Source of the DNA: Paracraurococcus sp042666655
Lineage (GTDB): Bacteria > Pseudomonadota > Alphaproteobacteria > Acetobacterales > Acetobacteraceae
Direction of reading: 5' to 3'
Length of the DNA: 64,000 nucleotides
Assembly (NCBI RefSeq): GCF_042666655.1
Contig: NZ_JBHTDE010000014.1
Coordinates: 1 to 64,000 of the forward strand
The notes under the pieces were generated by a model. That model was given only the letters and a program-made list of their open reading frames with translations, had not been told where the DNA came from and did no database searches. The position numbers and the translations under genes are program-made. This document shows, piece by piece, positions 17,311 to 28,026 of the stretch (position 1 is its first letter; each line of letters begins with the position of its first letter).

Positions 17311-18645
17311 GTGAAACTCCGCTTCGCCCCATCCCCCACGGGCTACCTGCATGTCGGCAATGCCCGCGTCGCGCTGGTCAACTGGCTGCTCGCCCGGCAA
17401 CTCGGCGGCCAGGTTCTGCTGCGCCTCGACGACACCGATTCCGAGCGCAGCAAGTCCGAATACGCCGAGGCGCTGGAGGAGGACCTGCGCTGGCTCGGCC
17501 TCGACTGGGACGAGCACTTCCGCCAGTCCGACCGCATGCCGCTCTATGCGGCGGCGGCGGAGAAGCTGAAGGCCTCCGGCCGGCTCTACCCCTGCTTCGA
17601 GTCGGAGGAGGAGCTGCGCTACAAGCGCGAGCAGCAGCTCCGCCAGAAGCGCCCGCCGATCTATGACCGCGGTGCGCTGAAGATGACGAAGGAGCAGTAC
17701 GACCGCGCCCTGGCCAACGGCAAGCGGCCGCATTGGCGCCTCAAGCTGAACATGTGGGAGGTCAAGTGGTTGGACGGCGTGCTCGGCCCGCGCGTCGTGA
17801 AGCTGCCCAGCCTGTCGGATCCCGTCCTGCTGCGCGCCGACGGTACGCCGCTCTATACCTTCACCAGCGTGGTGGACGATCTCGAGAGCGGGGTCACCCA
17901 CATCGTCCGCGGCGAGGACCACGTCACCAATACCGGCGTGCAGATCGACCTCTGGGAAGCGCTGGGCGGCAATGCCGACAAGCTCCGCTTCATCCACCTG
18001 CCGCTGCTGACCGATGCCGATGGCGGGCCGCTGTCGAAGCGCCTGGGCTCGCTCTCGCTGCGGCAGCTGCGCAAGGATGGGGTGGAACCGGCGGCGCTTG
18101 CCGGCTATCTCGCGGCCCTCGGCACCGCGCAGGACCCGGCGGCGGGGATGCCGCGCGACCTGGTGGCCGGCTTCAGGCTCGCAGCCATCTCGAAATCCGC
18201 CGCCCGCTTCGATGTCCAGCAGCTGCTGGCGCTGAACCGCAAGCATCTGCACCACGCCAGCTTCGAGAGTGTCCGGGCGCTACTGCCCGAGGGCGCCGAC
18301 GAGGCCTGGTGGAAGGCCATCCGCGGCAACCTCGACCTGCTGTCCGAGGCGAAGCCGTGGTTCGAGGTGGTGCGTGGCACCCTGGTCCCGCCGCCGCAGG
18401 AAGGCGAGGAGGAATATCTCCGCGCCGCCCTGGCCGTGCTGCCGCCGGCGCCCTGGGACGAGACGACCTGGGGCGCCTGGACCGGCGCGGTCAAGGAGGC
18501 GACCGGCCGCAAGGGCAAGCCGCTGTTCCAGCCGCTGCGCCTCGCCCTGACCGGCGAGGATCACGGGCCGGAGATGAAGGCGCTGCTGCCGCTGATCGGG
18601 CCGGAGAAGGTGGCGCTACGGCTGAAGGTGGCGGCCGCCGGCTGA
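17311..18645 (+). CDS. gltX: Glutamate--tRNA ligase
   Basis: A 444-residue class I aminoacyl-tRNA synthetase charging tRNA with glutamate. It begins with GTG 17311, giving KLRFAPSPTGYLHVGNAR. HVGN is the variant of the HIGH signature. The KMSKS-type loop is LSKRLG at 241-246. The GluRS insert FTSVVDDLESGVTHIVRGEDH is present. Length is slightly short for GluRS (about 470). Alphaproteobacteria often have two gltX copies, one of which also misacylates tRNA-Gln; which type this is cannot be told here. It follows the paralogous small-protein pair without a gap. Confidence 0.95.
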   Translation: MKLRFAPSPTGYLHVGNARVALVNWLLARQLGGQVLLRLDDTDSERSKSEYAEALEEDLRWLGLDWDEHFRQSDRMPLYAAAAEKLKASGRLYPCFESEEELRYKREQQLRQKRPPIYDRGALKMTKEQYDRALANGKRPHWRLKLNMWEVKWLDGVLGPRVVKLPSLSDPVLLRADGTPLYTFTSVVDDLESGVTHIVRGEDHVTNTGVQIDLWEALGGNADKLRFIHLPLLTDADGGPLSKRLGSLSLRQLRKDGVEPAALAGYLAALGTAQDPAAGMPRDLVAGFRLAAISKSAARFDVQQLLALNRKHLHHASFESVRALLPEGADEAWWKAIRGNLDLLSEAKPWFEVVRGTLVPPPQEGEEEYLRAALAVLPPAPWDETTWGAWTGAVKEATGRKGKPLFQPLRLALTGEDHGPEMKALLPLIGPEKVALRLKVAAAG

Positions 18646-18665
18646 GCCGGCGACCGCCTGCGGCC

Positions 18666-18983
18666 TCAACGCATCGGCGTGGTGGTACCGGTGGTGCCGC
18701 GCGGCGCGTCCTTCATCGGCGCACGGCTGGTGCCGGTGCCGGTGCCCGGGTTGGCGCCGGTGGTGTTGGACCCGGTGGCGCGGTCGATGGCGCGGCCGGC
18801 GGCGGTGCCGGGCGGGTTGCCGCGGGTGCCGTCGGCTGGGGTCGGCGCGCTGCCGGTGGCGCGGTCGAGGGTACGCTGGGTGGCGGTGCTCGGCGGGTTG
18901 CCGGGCGTGCCGTCCCGCTGGGCGAGCGCCGGGCCGGCGATGAGGCTGGTGGCGACGAGGCCGATGGCGAGTTTGCGGAGCAT
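18666..18983 (-). CDS. Small exported protein with internal repeat
   Basis: A 105-residue protein, convergent with gltX. MLRKLAIGLVATSLIAGPALA is a clear Sec signal peptide. The mature part has two similar units of about 27 residues, starting DGTPGNPPSTATQRTLDRATGS and DGTRGNPPGTAAGRAIDRATGS (spaced by a few residues). A Thr/Gly-rich tail (GTGTGTSRAP, GTTGTTTP) follows. The ribosome site is GGGAGA 9 bases before ATG 18983. Low complexity, small size and export suggest an envelope or extracellular protein. No family was recognised. The 207-bp gap to cysS contains nothing else I can identify. Confidence 0.75.
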   Translation of the reverse strand: MLRKLAIGLVATSLIAGPALAQRDGTPGNPPSTATQRTLDRATGSAPTPADGTRGNPPGTAAGRAIDRATGSNTTGANPGTGTGTSRAPMKDAPRGTTGTTTPMR

Positions 18984-19190
18984 GGCTATTTTTCTCCCGT
19001 GTGGTGGATAGCCAGAAGGCCCTTCGCCCCGGGAGGTTCCCCCAACGGGATCTCGCAATCCGGTGGCATCCTCGTCGCCGCTTGGGCATGGTGCGGAATG
19101 GTCACCGCCCCGCCTTGTTGCCGCTGAACGCCCGCCGCAGGTGTGGCCGATGATGCGTTCTGCCCGCGACCGGACTATGGATGCGCCGTG

Positions 19191-20618
19191 ATGACCTTCG
19201 ACCTGACGCTGCACAACAGCCTGACCCGCACGCGCGAGACCTTCGCGCCCATCGATCCCAGCCATGTCCGGCTCTATGTCTGCGGACCGACGGTCTATGA
19301 CCTGGCGCATCTGGGCAATGCGCGCCCGGTGGTGGTCTTCGACCTGCTGGCCCGGGTGCTGCGGCGGATCTATCCGCGGGTCACCTATGTCCGCAACATC
19401 ACCGATGTCGAGGACAAGATCACCGCCCGCAGCCTCGAGACCGGCGAGCCGATCGGTGCCATCACCGCCCGCACCACGGCCGACTTCCACCGCGACATGG
19501 CCGCCCTCGGCGCCCTGCCGCCGGACCAGGAACCCCGCGCCACCGACAGTATCGCCCCGATGGTCGCCCTGATCGAGCGGCTGATCGGCAACGGCCATGC
19601 CTATGCCGCCGAGGGCCACGTGCTGTTCAGCGTCGCGTCCTTCCCCGAATACGGCTTGCTTTCGGGCCGCAACCAGGAGGAGATGCTGGCCGGCGCCCGG
19701 ATCGAGGTCGCGCCCTACAAGCGCGACGCCGGCGACTTCGTGCTGTGGAAGCCGAGCACTCCGGAACAGCCGGGTTGGGACAGCCCCTGGGGCCGCGGCC
19801 GTCCCGGCTGGCATATCGAATGCTCCGCCATGTCCTGGAAGGCGTTGGGCGAGGTCTTCGACATCCATGGCGGCGGGCAGGACCTGCTCTTCCCGCACCA
19901 TGAGAACGAGGTGGCGCAATCCCGCTGCGCCTTCGGCACCGCCGCCATGGCGAGGTACTGGCTGCACAACGGCATGCTCCGCGTCGACGGGGAGAAGATG
20001 TCGAAGTCGCTCGGCAATTTCCTCACCGTGCGGGACATCCTGGAACGCGGCGCCTGGGCAGGCGAGGCCTTCCGGCTGGTGCTGCTGCGCACGCATTACC
20101 GCTCGGACCTCGACTTCACCTTCGCCGGGCTCGACGAGGCCAAGGCCGAACTCGACGACCACTATGCCATGCTGGCCCGCGCCGTGCCGCCGCCCGAGAT
20201 GATGGACGTGCAGGCCGAGATGGCCGAATGGGTGCTGGAGCCGCTGCGCGACGACCTCAATACCCCGCTCGCCCTCGGCCGGCTGCGCGACCTGCGGACG
20301 CTGGAGAACGTCGCCAGCGTCGGCGGCTCGGCCGCCACCGTGCTGCACCGGATTGGCAAGCCCTGGCCGGTGGTCGCCGGCCTGGCCGCCGCGGCCTTCC
20401 GCGACGCGGCCGCGGTTTTGGGTTTGTGCCAGGCGGCGCCGCAGGAATGGCTGCAAGGGGGCGAGGATACCGCCTGGGTGGACCAGGCGATCGCCGACCG
20501 GCTGGCGGCGCGGAAGGGCCGTGACTTCGCCGCGGCGGACCGCATCCGCGACGCGCTGAAGGCCAAGGGGATCCTGCTGGAGGATGGGCCGCAGGGGACC
20601 ACCTGGCGGCGGGCGTGA
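19191..20618 (+). CDS. cysS: Cysteine--tRNA ligase
   Basis: A 475-residue class I synthetase for cysteine. C31 in LYVCGPTVYD is the first of the zinc ligands, followed by the HIGH-type HLGNA. RPGWHIECSAMS and FPHHENEVAQS supply other zinc and cysteine-binding residues. The KMSKS loop is EKMSKSLGNF. ATG 19191 gives the usual short N-terminus; GTG 19143 would add 16 residues and is not favoured. It is followed by a strong hairpin and then a TrmJ-like gene on the same strand. Confidence 0.96.
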   Translation: MTFDLTLHNSLTRTRETFAPIDPSHVRLYVCGPTVYDLAHLGNARPVVVFDLLARVLRRIYPRVTYVRNITDVEDKITARSLETGEPIGAITARTTADFHRDMAALGALPPDQEPRATDSIAPMVALIERLIGNGHAYAAEGHVLFSVASFPEYGLLSGRNQEEMLAGARIEVAPYKRDAGDFVLWKPSTPEQPGWDSPWGRGRPGWHIECSAMSWKALGEVFDIHGGGQDLLFPHHENEVAQSRCAFGTAAMARYWLHNGMLRVDGEKMSKSLGNFLTVRDILERGAWAGEAFRLVLLRTHYRSDLDFTFAGLDEAKAELDDHYAMLARAVPPPEMMDVQAEMAEWVLEPLRDDLNTPLALGRLRDLRTLENVASVGGSAATVLHRIGKPWPVVAGLAAAAFRDAAAVLGLCQAAPQEWLQGGEDTAWVDQAIADRLAARKGRDFAAADRIRDALKAKGILLEDGPQGTTWRRA

Positions 20619-20631
20619 GCCACAAGCAAGA

Positions 20632-20662
20632 CCGGGGGAGAGAGGGCACCTCTCTCCCCCGG
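20632..20662 (+). terminator. 14-bp perfect hairpin after cysS
   Basis: CCGGGGGAGAGAGG at 20632-20645 pairs without mismatch with 20649-20662 across a GCA loop, 13 bp after the cysS stop. No T run follows, so an intrinsic terminator of the usual kind is not certain. It could be a transcript-end stabiliser or a small repeat element. The next gene starts 41 bp further. Confidence 0.5.
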
Positions 20663-20703
20663 ACCCCCACTCACCGTTTTCTCTGAGTCTAGGACGCGCC
20701 GGT

Positions 20704-21804
20704 TTGACTGCCTCGCCCGAGGATTGGCTGGATGCCATCAAGCGGATCGCGCTGACCGACCCGAAGCGGGCCTGGCTGCGGGCGCATCTCGACGCGCCGG
20801 ATTGCACCGCGACCGAAGCCGCGCTGGCCGAACGGACGGGGCAGCCGATCGCGGCCTACCGGGCGCTCGCCGTCGAACTCGCGGCGGCGATGGAGACCGA
20901 CCCGCCGGCCGATCCGCTGGCGCTGCTGGCCGAGCCGGCAGGGGAGGGCACCTGGCGGCTCCGGCCGGCGCTGGCCTTCGGCCTCGGCGCGCACCGGCTG
21001 ATGCCGGAAGCCTGGACCCGTGGCGGCAAGCCCTCCGCCGACCTGCACCCGGCCCCGGGCGAGAGCCCCATCGTCGTCCTGGTCCGGCCGCAACTGGCGG
21101 AGAATATCGGCTCGGTCGCCCGCGCCATGGCCAATGGCGGGCTCTTCCATCTGCGCCTGGTCGCGCCGCGCGACGGCTGGCCGCAGGACCGCGCCTGGCG
21201 CACCGCCTCCGGTGCCGACCCGATCCTCGACGCGGCAGTGGTCTACCCCGACGTGCCCTCCGCCGTCGCCGATTGCCACCGGGTCTTCGCCACCTGCCCG
21301 CGGCCGCGCCATATCGTCGTGCCGATCCGCACCGCCCGCGCCGCAGCCGAGGACCTGCGCGAGATCAACGGGCGGGGGCTCCGCACCGCCGTGCTGTTCG
21401 GCCCGGAGCGCGCGGGTCTCGAGAACGACGACGTCGCCTGCGCCGATACCCTGGTCCGCTACCCGCTGAACCCCGAGCACATGTCGCTCAACCTGGCCCA
21501 GGCAGTGATGATCCTGGCCTATGAATGGTGGACGGTGGCGGAGCCGACCCCGCCGCGCCAGTTGCAGACCAACGAGACCCATGTCGCCACCAAGGGCGAG
21601 CTGGAAGGCTTCCTCGGCCGCCTCACCGCCGAGCTCGACGCCGCCGGCTTCCTCGACAACCTGCCGAAGCGCCCCGGGATGGTTCGCAACCTGCGCCACT
21701 GGTTCGAGCGCGGCGAGGTGACCGAGCAGGAGTTGCGCACCCTGCACGGCGTGGTGACGGAACTGTCGCGCGGCCGGATGCGGCGTGGCCGGCCAGAGGA
21801 TTGA
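20704..21804 (+). CDS. trmJ: TrmJ-like SPOUT tRNA methyltransferase with extra N-terminal domain
   Basis: The part from about residue 115 onward is a SpoU/TrmJ-type 2'-O-methyltransferase. Motifs are VLVRPQLAENIGSVARAMAN, AVLFGPERAGLENDD and PLNPEHMSLNLAQAVMI (the knotted SAM site). TrmJ itself is about 250 residues; this product is 366. The first 100 residues (ASPEDWLDAIKRIALTDPKR onward) look like real protein with W, P and TA-LAER helix patterns but match no domain I can name. The start is TTG 20704 with AGGACG about 8 bases upstream. ATG 21001 would give a TrmJ-sized protein of 268 residues. I prefer the long form because of the ribosome site and the protein-like composition of the extension. 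Confidence 0.8.
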   Translation: MTASPEDWLDAIKRIALTDPKRAWLRAHLDAPDCTATEAALAERTGQPIAAYRALAVELAAAMETDPPADPLALLAEPAGEGTWRLRPALAFGLGAHRLMPEAWTRGGKPSADLHPAPGESPIVVLVRPQLAENIGSVARAMANGGLFHLRLVAPRDGWPQDRAWRTASGADPILDAAVVYPDVPSAVADCHRVFATCPRPRHIVVPIRTARAAAEDLREINGRGLRTAVLFGPERAGLENDDVACADTLVRYPLNPEHMSLNLAQAVMILAYEWWTVAEPTPPRQLQTNETHVATKGELEGFLGRLTAELDAAGFLDNLPKRPGMVRNLRHWFERGEVTEQELRTLHGVVTELSRGRMRRGRPED

Positions 21805-21819
21805 GCCCCGCAGGCGGCG

Positions 21820-22023
21820 CTACAGCCGTTTCGCCAGCTTCCGCGCCAGCACATAGCCTAGGAGTCCCGCCACCGGCGCCGCCGGCAGGACCAGCAGCCA
21901 GCCGATATGCGCGCCCTGCACCGCCAGCCCCAGCCCGACGCCGAGCATCAGCCCGCCCACCAGGCTGCCCACCACCCCGGCCGTCAGGCCGAGCACCAGG
22001 ATCTCTTCGCGCGTCACGCTCAT
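21820..22023 (-). CDS. Small two-helix membrane protein
   Basis: A 67-residue protein with two hydrophobic segments (EILVLGLTAGVVGSLVGGLM and LLVLPAAPVAGLLGYVLA) and a basic C-terminus (RKLAKRL), so an inner-membrane hairpin is predicted. It is convergent with the TrmJ-like gene, with 15 bp between stops, and divergent from rpsD. No family recognised. Composition and clean boundaries support a real gene. Confidence 0.6.
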   Translation of the reverse strand: MSVTREEILVLGLTAGVVGSLVGGLMLGVGLGLAVQGAHIGWLLVLPAAPVAGLLGYVLARKLAKRL

Positions 22024-22052
22024 GGGAGCCGATTAGGCGGCACAATGCGGGT

Positions 22053-22081
22053 TTGACAAGGCCGGCTCCCGCCGACTACAC
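22053..22081 (+). promoter_or_regulatory. Predicted sigma-70-type promoter of rpsD
   Basis: A perfect -35 hexamer TTGACA at 22053-22058 is followed by 17 bp and then CTACAC at 22076-22081 as -10. It is about 146 bp upstream of the rpsD start, leaving a long leader that could carry S4 autoregulation. The -10 is only moderate, but TTGACA with ideal spacing is rare in this GC-rich background. Confidence 0.55.
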
Positions 22082-22226
22082 CCCCGCCTCTTCCTGGGAA
22101 CGTGGACATGCCCCAAGGCAACTTGGTTCGGCATGCGCCCGCCTTGGCCCATGCGGGGCCGGGGCCTACCGGGACAACACTGCAAAGAAGGCCGCATCCC
22201 GGAATGGGGGCGGACGAACACTTCGC

Positions 22227-22844
22227 ATGACCAAGCGTCTCGAATCCAAGTACAAGATCAACCGCCGCCTCGGCGTCAACCTCTGGGGCCGCGCCAAGTC
22301 TCCGATCAACAAGCGTGAGACGATCCCCGGTCAGCATGGCGCCCGCCGCAAGCAGAAGCCGACCGACTTCGGCGTGCAGCTCATGGCGAAGCAGAAGCTG
22401 AAGGGCTACTACGGCAACATCGGCGAGAAGCAGTTCCGCAAGTATTACGAGGAAGCGGTCCGCCGCAAGGGCGACACCTCGGAGAACCTGATCGAGCTGC
22501 TGGAGCGTCGTCTCGACGCCGTCATCTACCGGATGAAGCTGGCGCTGACCCCCTTCGCGGCGCGGCAGTTCGTCAACCATGGCCATGTGCTGATCAACGG
22601 CCGCCGGCTGAACATCCCGTCCTACCAGGTCCGCGACACCGACACGATTGAGGTCAAGGAGAAGTCGAAGCAGCTTACCTGCGTGCTCGACGCGGCGCAG
22701 AACGGCGAACGTGACGTGCCGGAATACATTGAGGTGGATCACCGCGCGATGCGCGGCCGCTTCCTGCGCGCCCCGAAGCTGTCGGACGTGCCGTATCCGG
22801 TGCAGATGGAACCGAACCTGGTGGTCGAGTTCTACTCCCGCTAA
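22227..22844 (+). CDS. rpsD: 30S ribosomal protein S4
   Basis: A 205-residue primary 16S rRNA-binding protein of the small subunit. Blocks seen are MTKRLESKYKINRRLGVNLW, RETIPGQHG, LLERRLDAVIYRMKLA, the S4 RNA-binding domain ARQFVNHGHVLINGRRLNIP and the C-terminal NLVVEFYSR. It is the zinc-free form because the N-terminal cysteines of the other type are absent. Monocistronic, with its own promoter and a terminator at 22871-22899. The ribosome site is weak, in line with possible translational control by S4, which is known in other bacteria. Confidence 0.97.
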   Translation: MTKRLESKYKINRRLGVNLWGRAKSPINKRETIPGQHGARRKQKPTDFGVQLMAKQKLKGYYGNIGEKQFRKYYEEAVRRKGDTSENLIELLERRLDAVIYRMKLALTPFAARQFVNHGHVLINGRRLNIPSYQVRDTDTIEVKEKSKQLTCVLDAAQNGERDVPEYIEVDHRAMRGRFLRAPKLSDVPYPVQMEPNLVVEFYSR

Positions 22845-22870
22845 ACGGCCGATCCCTCCCGGATTGCCGG

Positions 22871-22899
22871 ACGCCGGGCCCGCAAGGGTCCGGCGTTTT
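22871..22899 (+). terminator. Rho-independent terminator of rpsD
   Basis: An 11-bp stem (ACGCCGGGCCC with one G-T pair in the partner at 22886-22896) closes a GCAA tetraloop and is followed by TTTT. It starts 26 bp after the rpsD stop and lies just before the convergent glycosyltransferase gene. Confidence 0.8.
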
Positions 22900-22907
22900 G
22901 CGTTGCG

Positions 22908-23882
22908 CTACCCAGGATAGGCCACGAACGGCCCGTGCAGCCGCCGCGGCAGCACCGGCATGGCATGCGCCGCGGCCAGCAGCAGCGCCCGCTTCGGCGT
23001 CGGCGCCTGGGCGACCGAAGCGCGCAGCCGTTCCAGCCCCGCTGCCCGCTGGCCGTGCCGGATCAGCTCCCGCCCGACGATCCAGGCATTCTCCGCCTCG
23101 GCCCGCCGCTGGATCGCCAGGAAGCGCGGCCGGCCCAGCCGCGCCTCCAGCGCCGGGTTGCCCCAGATCGCCAGCATTGCCGGGGCGAAGGCGGCCGGGT
23201 CGCGCGCCATGCGGTGATAGGCGCTGCCCGAACGCTGCCGCAGGAACAGGATCGGCGCGGCCCCCGGCGCCACCGTCCAGGGGCCCTGCAGCGACAGGCG
23301 GATCCAGTATTCCCAATCCTCTCCGTAGCGCAGCTGCGGCAGGAAGGGGCCGGCCTGGCGCACCGCGTCCCGCCGCAGCAGCAGGTGGCCGCCATTGGCG
23401 AAGAGGTTCTCGACCAGCAGCATCTCCAGCAGGTCGCCGGCGGGGAAGGGGCCGGACTTGCGGCGCAGCGGCGGATCGCCGGGGCGGGCATCCTCCGCCA
23501 CCACCGCATAGCCGCCATAGGCGCCGACCGCTGCCGGCGCCGTCGCCAGCGCCGCCAGCAGGCGGGGCAGCGCGTCCGGCGCCAGCCAGTCATCGGCATC
23601 GAGGAACAGGATCGCATCGCCGCGGGCCTCCGCCATGGCCCGGCTGCGGGCGGCGGAGACGCCGGCATTCTGCTGGGTGATCAGCCGGATGCGGGGATCC
23701 TTGCGGGCCGCCACCACGTCCGCGGTGCCGTCGCGGGAGCCGTCGTCGACGACGATCATCTCCCAGTCGCGGAAGCCCTGCGTCAGCACGCTGTCGACCG
23801 CCGCGCCGACGAAGCGGGCGACGTCGTAGGCTGGCGTCAGGATGGAGACGGCGGGGGCGGGGGTGGCAGGTTCGCGCGGCAT
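22908..23882 (-). CDS. Family 2 glycosyltransferase
   Basis: A 324-residue GT-A glycosyltransferase. The nucleotide-sugar binding fold starts at VSILTPAYDVARFVGAAVDS. VVDDGSRDGT and the metal-binding D-x-D (FLDADDWLAPDA) follow. Then come LRYGEDWEYWIRLS, the ED-Y-R block typical of family 2 enzymes, and a helical C-terminus. No membrane helix is evident, so it is cytoplasmic or peripheral. No polysaccharide cluster surrounds it; donor and acceptor are unknown. Convergent with rpsD. Confidence 0.88.
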   Translation of the reverse strand: MPREPATPAPAVSILTPAYDVARFVGAAVDSVLTQGFRDWEMIVVDDGSRDGTADVVAARKDPRIRLITQQNAGVSAARSRAMAEARGDAILFLDADDWLAPDALPRLLAALATAPAAVGAYGGYAVVAEDARPGDPPLRRKSGPFPAGDLLEMLLVENLFANGGHLLLRRDAVRQAGPFLPQLRYGEDWEYWIRLSLQGPWTVAPGAAPILFLRQRSGSAYHRMARDPAAFAPAMLAIWGNPALEARLGRPRFLAIQRRAEAENAWIVGRELIRHGQRAAGLERLRASVAQAPTPKRALLLAAAHAMPVLPRRLHGPFVAYPG

Positions 23883-23937
23883 GCGGGAGGGGTGGCACAG
23901 GCGGCCTCATCCCCGACGTCACACGCGGGCGAACGGC

Positions 23938-23971
23938 AAACAAAAGAGCGCGGGAAGGTATTCCCCCGCGC
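23938..23971 (-). terminator. Rho-independent terminator of the aldo/keto reductase gene
   Basis: Read on the minus strand, a GC stem (GCGCGGG at 23948-23954 pairs with CCCGCGC at 23965-23971) is followed by TCTTTTGTTT. It lies about 20 bp after the stop of the aldo/keto reductase gene. Confidence 0.75.
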
Positions 23972-23990
23972 CCGCATCTACTGTTCCGGG

Positions 23991-24977
23991 TCAGGCATAG
24001 ACCGATTTCATCGCGCCGGGCGGGTAGCGGGTGCCGGCGGCGGCGCCGGCGGGAACGGCGGCGGCGATGCGGGCGACATCGTCGGGCGAGAGCGTCACAC
24101 GCAGCGCGCCGAGGTTCTCCTCGATCCGCGGCAGGTACCGGGTGCCGGGGATGGCGACCACGTCCTCGCCCTGCGCCAGCAGCCAGGCCAGGGTCAGTTG
24201 CGCCGGGGTGCAGCCCTTCTCCGCCGCGATCGCCTCCACCTTCGCCACCAGGGCGCGGTTGGCGGCGAAATTCGCCTCCTGGAACCGCGGATGCGCCGCC
24301 CGCCGGCCGTCCACCTGGGCGAATTCCTGGATCGCCCCGGTCAGGAAGCCGCGTCCGAGCGGGCTATAGGCGACGAAGCCGATGCCGAGCGCCGTGGTGG
24401 TGGCGCGGGTCTCCTCCGCCTCCTCGCGGTACAGCAGGGAATACTCGGTCTGCACGCAGGCGATGGGGTGGATGGCATGCGCCCGGCGGATCGTGTCCGG
24501 CCGGGCCTCGGACAGGCCGAGGAAGCGGACCTTGCCCTGCTCCACCAGCCGCTTCATCGCGCCCACCGTCTCCTCGATCGGCACGTTGGGGTCGACGCGG
24601 TGCTGGTAGTAGAGATCGATCACCTCGACGCCGAGCCGCCGGAGCGAGGCCTCGCAGGCCTGCTGGACATAGCCGGCCGAGCCGTTGACGCCGTTCGGGC
24701 CGCCGGGATTCTGGGTCTGGCCGAACTTCGTCGCCAGCACCACGCGGTCCCGCCGCCCCACCAGGGCACGGCCGAGGACCTCCTCGTTATGGCCCCAGCC
24801 ATACATGTCGGAGCTGTCGAAATGGTCTATGCCGCGGTCGATCGCGGCGCGGATGAGGTCGGCCGAGGCGGCGTCGTCCGCCTCCCCATAGACGCCGGAG
24901 AGCGACATGCAGCCGAGCCCGATGGCGGAGACCGAAAGGCCGGTCCGGCCCAGGCTGCGGTGCGGCAAATCGGCCAT
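23991..24977 (-). CDS. Aldo/keto reductase
   Basis: A 328-residue NADPH-dependent oxidoreductase with the TIM-barrel fold, of the AKR11/13-like group (YghZ/IolS-like). The catalytic tetrad is visible: D54, Y59 (in DSSDMYG), K84 (ATKFG) and H126 (YYQHRVD). SPLGRGFLTG and AIPGTRYLPRIEENLGA line the cofactor site. Monocistronic with its own terminator. The substrate cannot be assigned; such enzymes detoxify carbonyls. Confidence 0.92.
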   Translation of the reverse strand: MADLPHRSLGRTGLSVSAIGLGCMSLSGVYGEADDAASADLIRAAIDRGIDHFDSSDMYGWGHNEEVLGRALVGRRDRVVLATKFGQTQNPGGPNGVNGSAGYVQQACEASLRRLGVEVIDLYYQHRVDPNVPIEETVGAMKRLVEQGKVRFLGLSEARPDTIRRAHAIHPIACVQTEYSLLYREEAEETRATTTALGIGFVAYSPLGRGFLTGAIQEFAQVDGRRAAHPRFQEANFAANRALVAKVEAIAAEKGCTPAQLTLAWLLAQGEDVVAIPGTRYLPRIEENLGALRVTLSPDDVARIAAAVPAGAAAGTRYPPGAMKSVYA

Positions 24978-25081
24978 GCGGCTTCCCCCCTTCGTGCTTC
25001 GCTTGGGCGAAGCCTAGCAGGGTGGCACGGCGCGTCGAGATGTCCCGCCCGGGCCCATGGCCCGGGCGGATGCGCCCGGGA

Positions 25082-25420
25082 TCAGGCCTCGGCCGAAACC
25101 GGGATGCCCTTCTCCTTCATCAGGCTGGACAGCTCGCCGGCCTGGAACATCTCCATGATGATGTCGCAGCCGCCGACGAACTCGCCGCCGACATAGAGCT
25201 GCGGGATGGTCGGCCAGTTGGTGTAGGCCTTGATCCCCTCGCGGATCTCGGCGTCCTCCAGGACATTCACGCCCTTGAAGGGCACCCCCAGGTGCGACAG
25301 GATCTGCACCACGCGGGCGGAGAAGCCGCATTGCGGGAAGACCGGCGTGCCCTTCATGTAGAGCACCACGGGGTTCGCCTTGATGTCGCTCTCGATGCGC
25401 TCGAAGGTCGGGTTGGTCAT
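25082..25420 (-). CDS. grxD: Monothiol glutaredoxin (Grx4/GrxD type)
   Basis: A 112-residue CGFS glutaredoxin that carries or relays Fe-S clusters. MKGTPVFPQCGFSARVVQ holds the active C31. WPTIPQLYVGGEFVGGCDI binds glutathione. It is the last gene of the minus-strand purine cluster, 69 bp after bolA. BolA and CGFS glutaredoxins form heterodimers with a shared [2Fe-2S] cluster, so their adjacency here fits that known partnership. AGGAAGCC precedes ATG 25420. Confidence 0.95.
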   Translation of the reverse strand: MTNPTFERIESDIKANPVVLYMKGTPVFPQCGFSARVVQILSHLGVPFKGVNVLEDAEIREGIKAYTNWPTIPQLYVGGEFVGGCDIIMEMFQAGELSSLMKEKGIPVSAEA

Positions 25421-25489
25421 CTGTGGCTTCCTTTCCGCAGGTTGCGCCGCCGGTCCGCGGCGGCCGTCCCATTCATCCGTTGCTGCCGG

Positions 25490-25723
25490 TCAGCCCGGTG
25501 CCGAGGTCTGCAGCGCAAGGGCGTGCAGCTCGCCCCCCATCCGGCCGCGCAGCGCGGCATAGACCAACTGGTGCTGCTGCACCCGGCTTTTTCCCTTGAA
25601 GGCGTCGGAGACGACGGTCGCGGCGTAATGGTCGCCGTCGCCGGCCAGGTCCTCGATCGTGATCTGGGCGTCAGGCAAGGCTGCCTTGATCAAGGCCTCG
25701 ATTTCCGCCGGCTGCATCGCCAT
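25490..25723 (-). CDS. bolA: BolA family protein
   Basis: A 77-residue BolA-fold protein, partner of monothiol glutaredoxin in iron-sulfur trafficking. IEALIKAALPDAQITIEDLAG, DGDHYAATVVSDAFKGKSRV, QHQLVYAALRGRMGGELHAL cover the whole domain; H in GDHY and the later HAL are typical ligand histidines. It begins 4 bp after purL, so it is part of the same transcript. Confidence 0.94.
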   Translation of the reverse strand: MAMQPAEIEALIKAALPDAQITIEDLAGDGDHYAATVVSDAFKGKSRVQQHQLVYAALRGRMGGELHALALQTSAPG

Positions 25724-25727
25724 CCGT

Positions 25728-27950
<2,223 letters not shown>

Positions 27951-28026
27951 GCGAGGGGGCCCGGAAAGCGCGCCCGAAGACGGGGCGAATGGCGAAGGGG
28001 AAGCGGCGCGGCGGGGCGCCGCGGGG

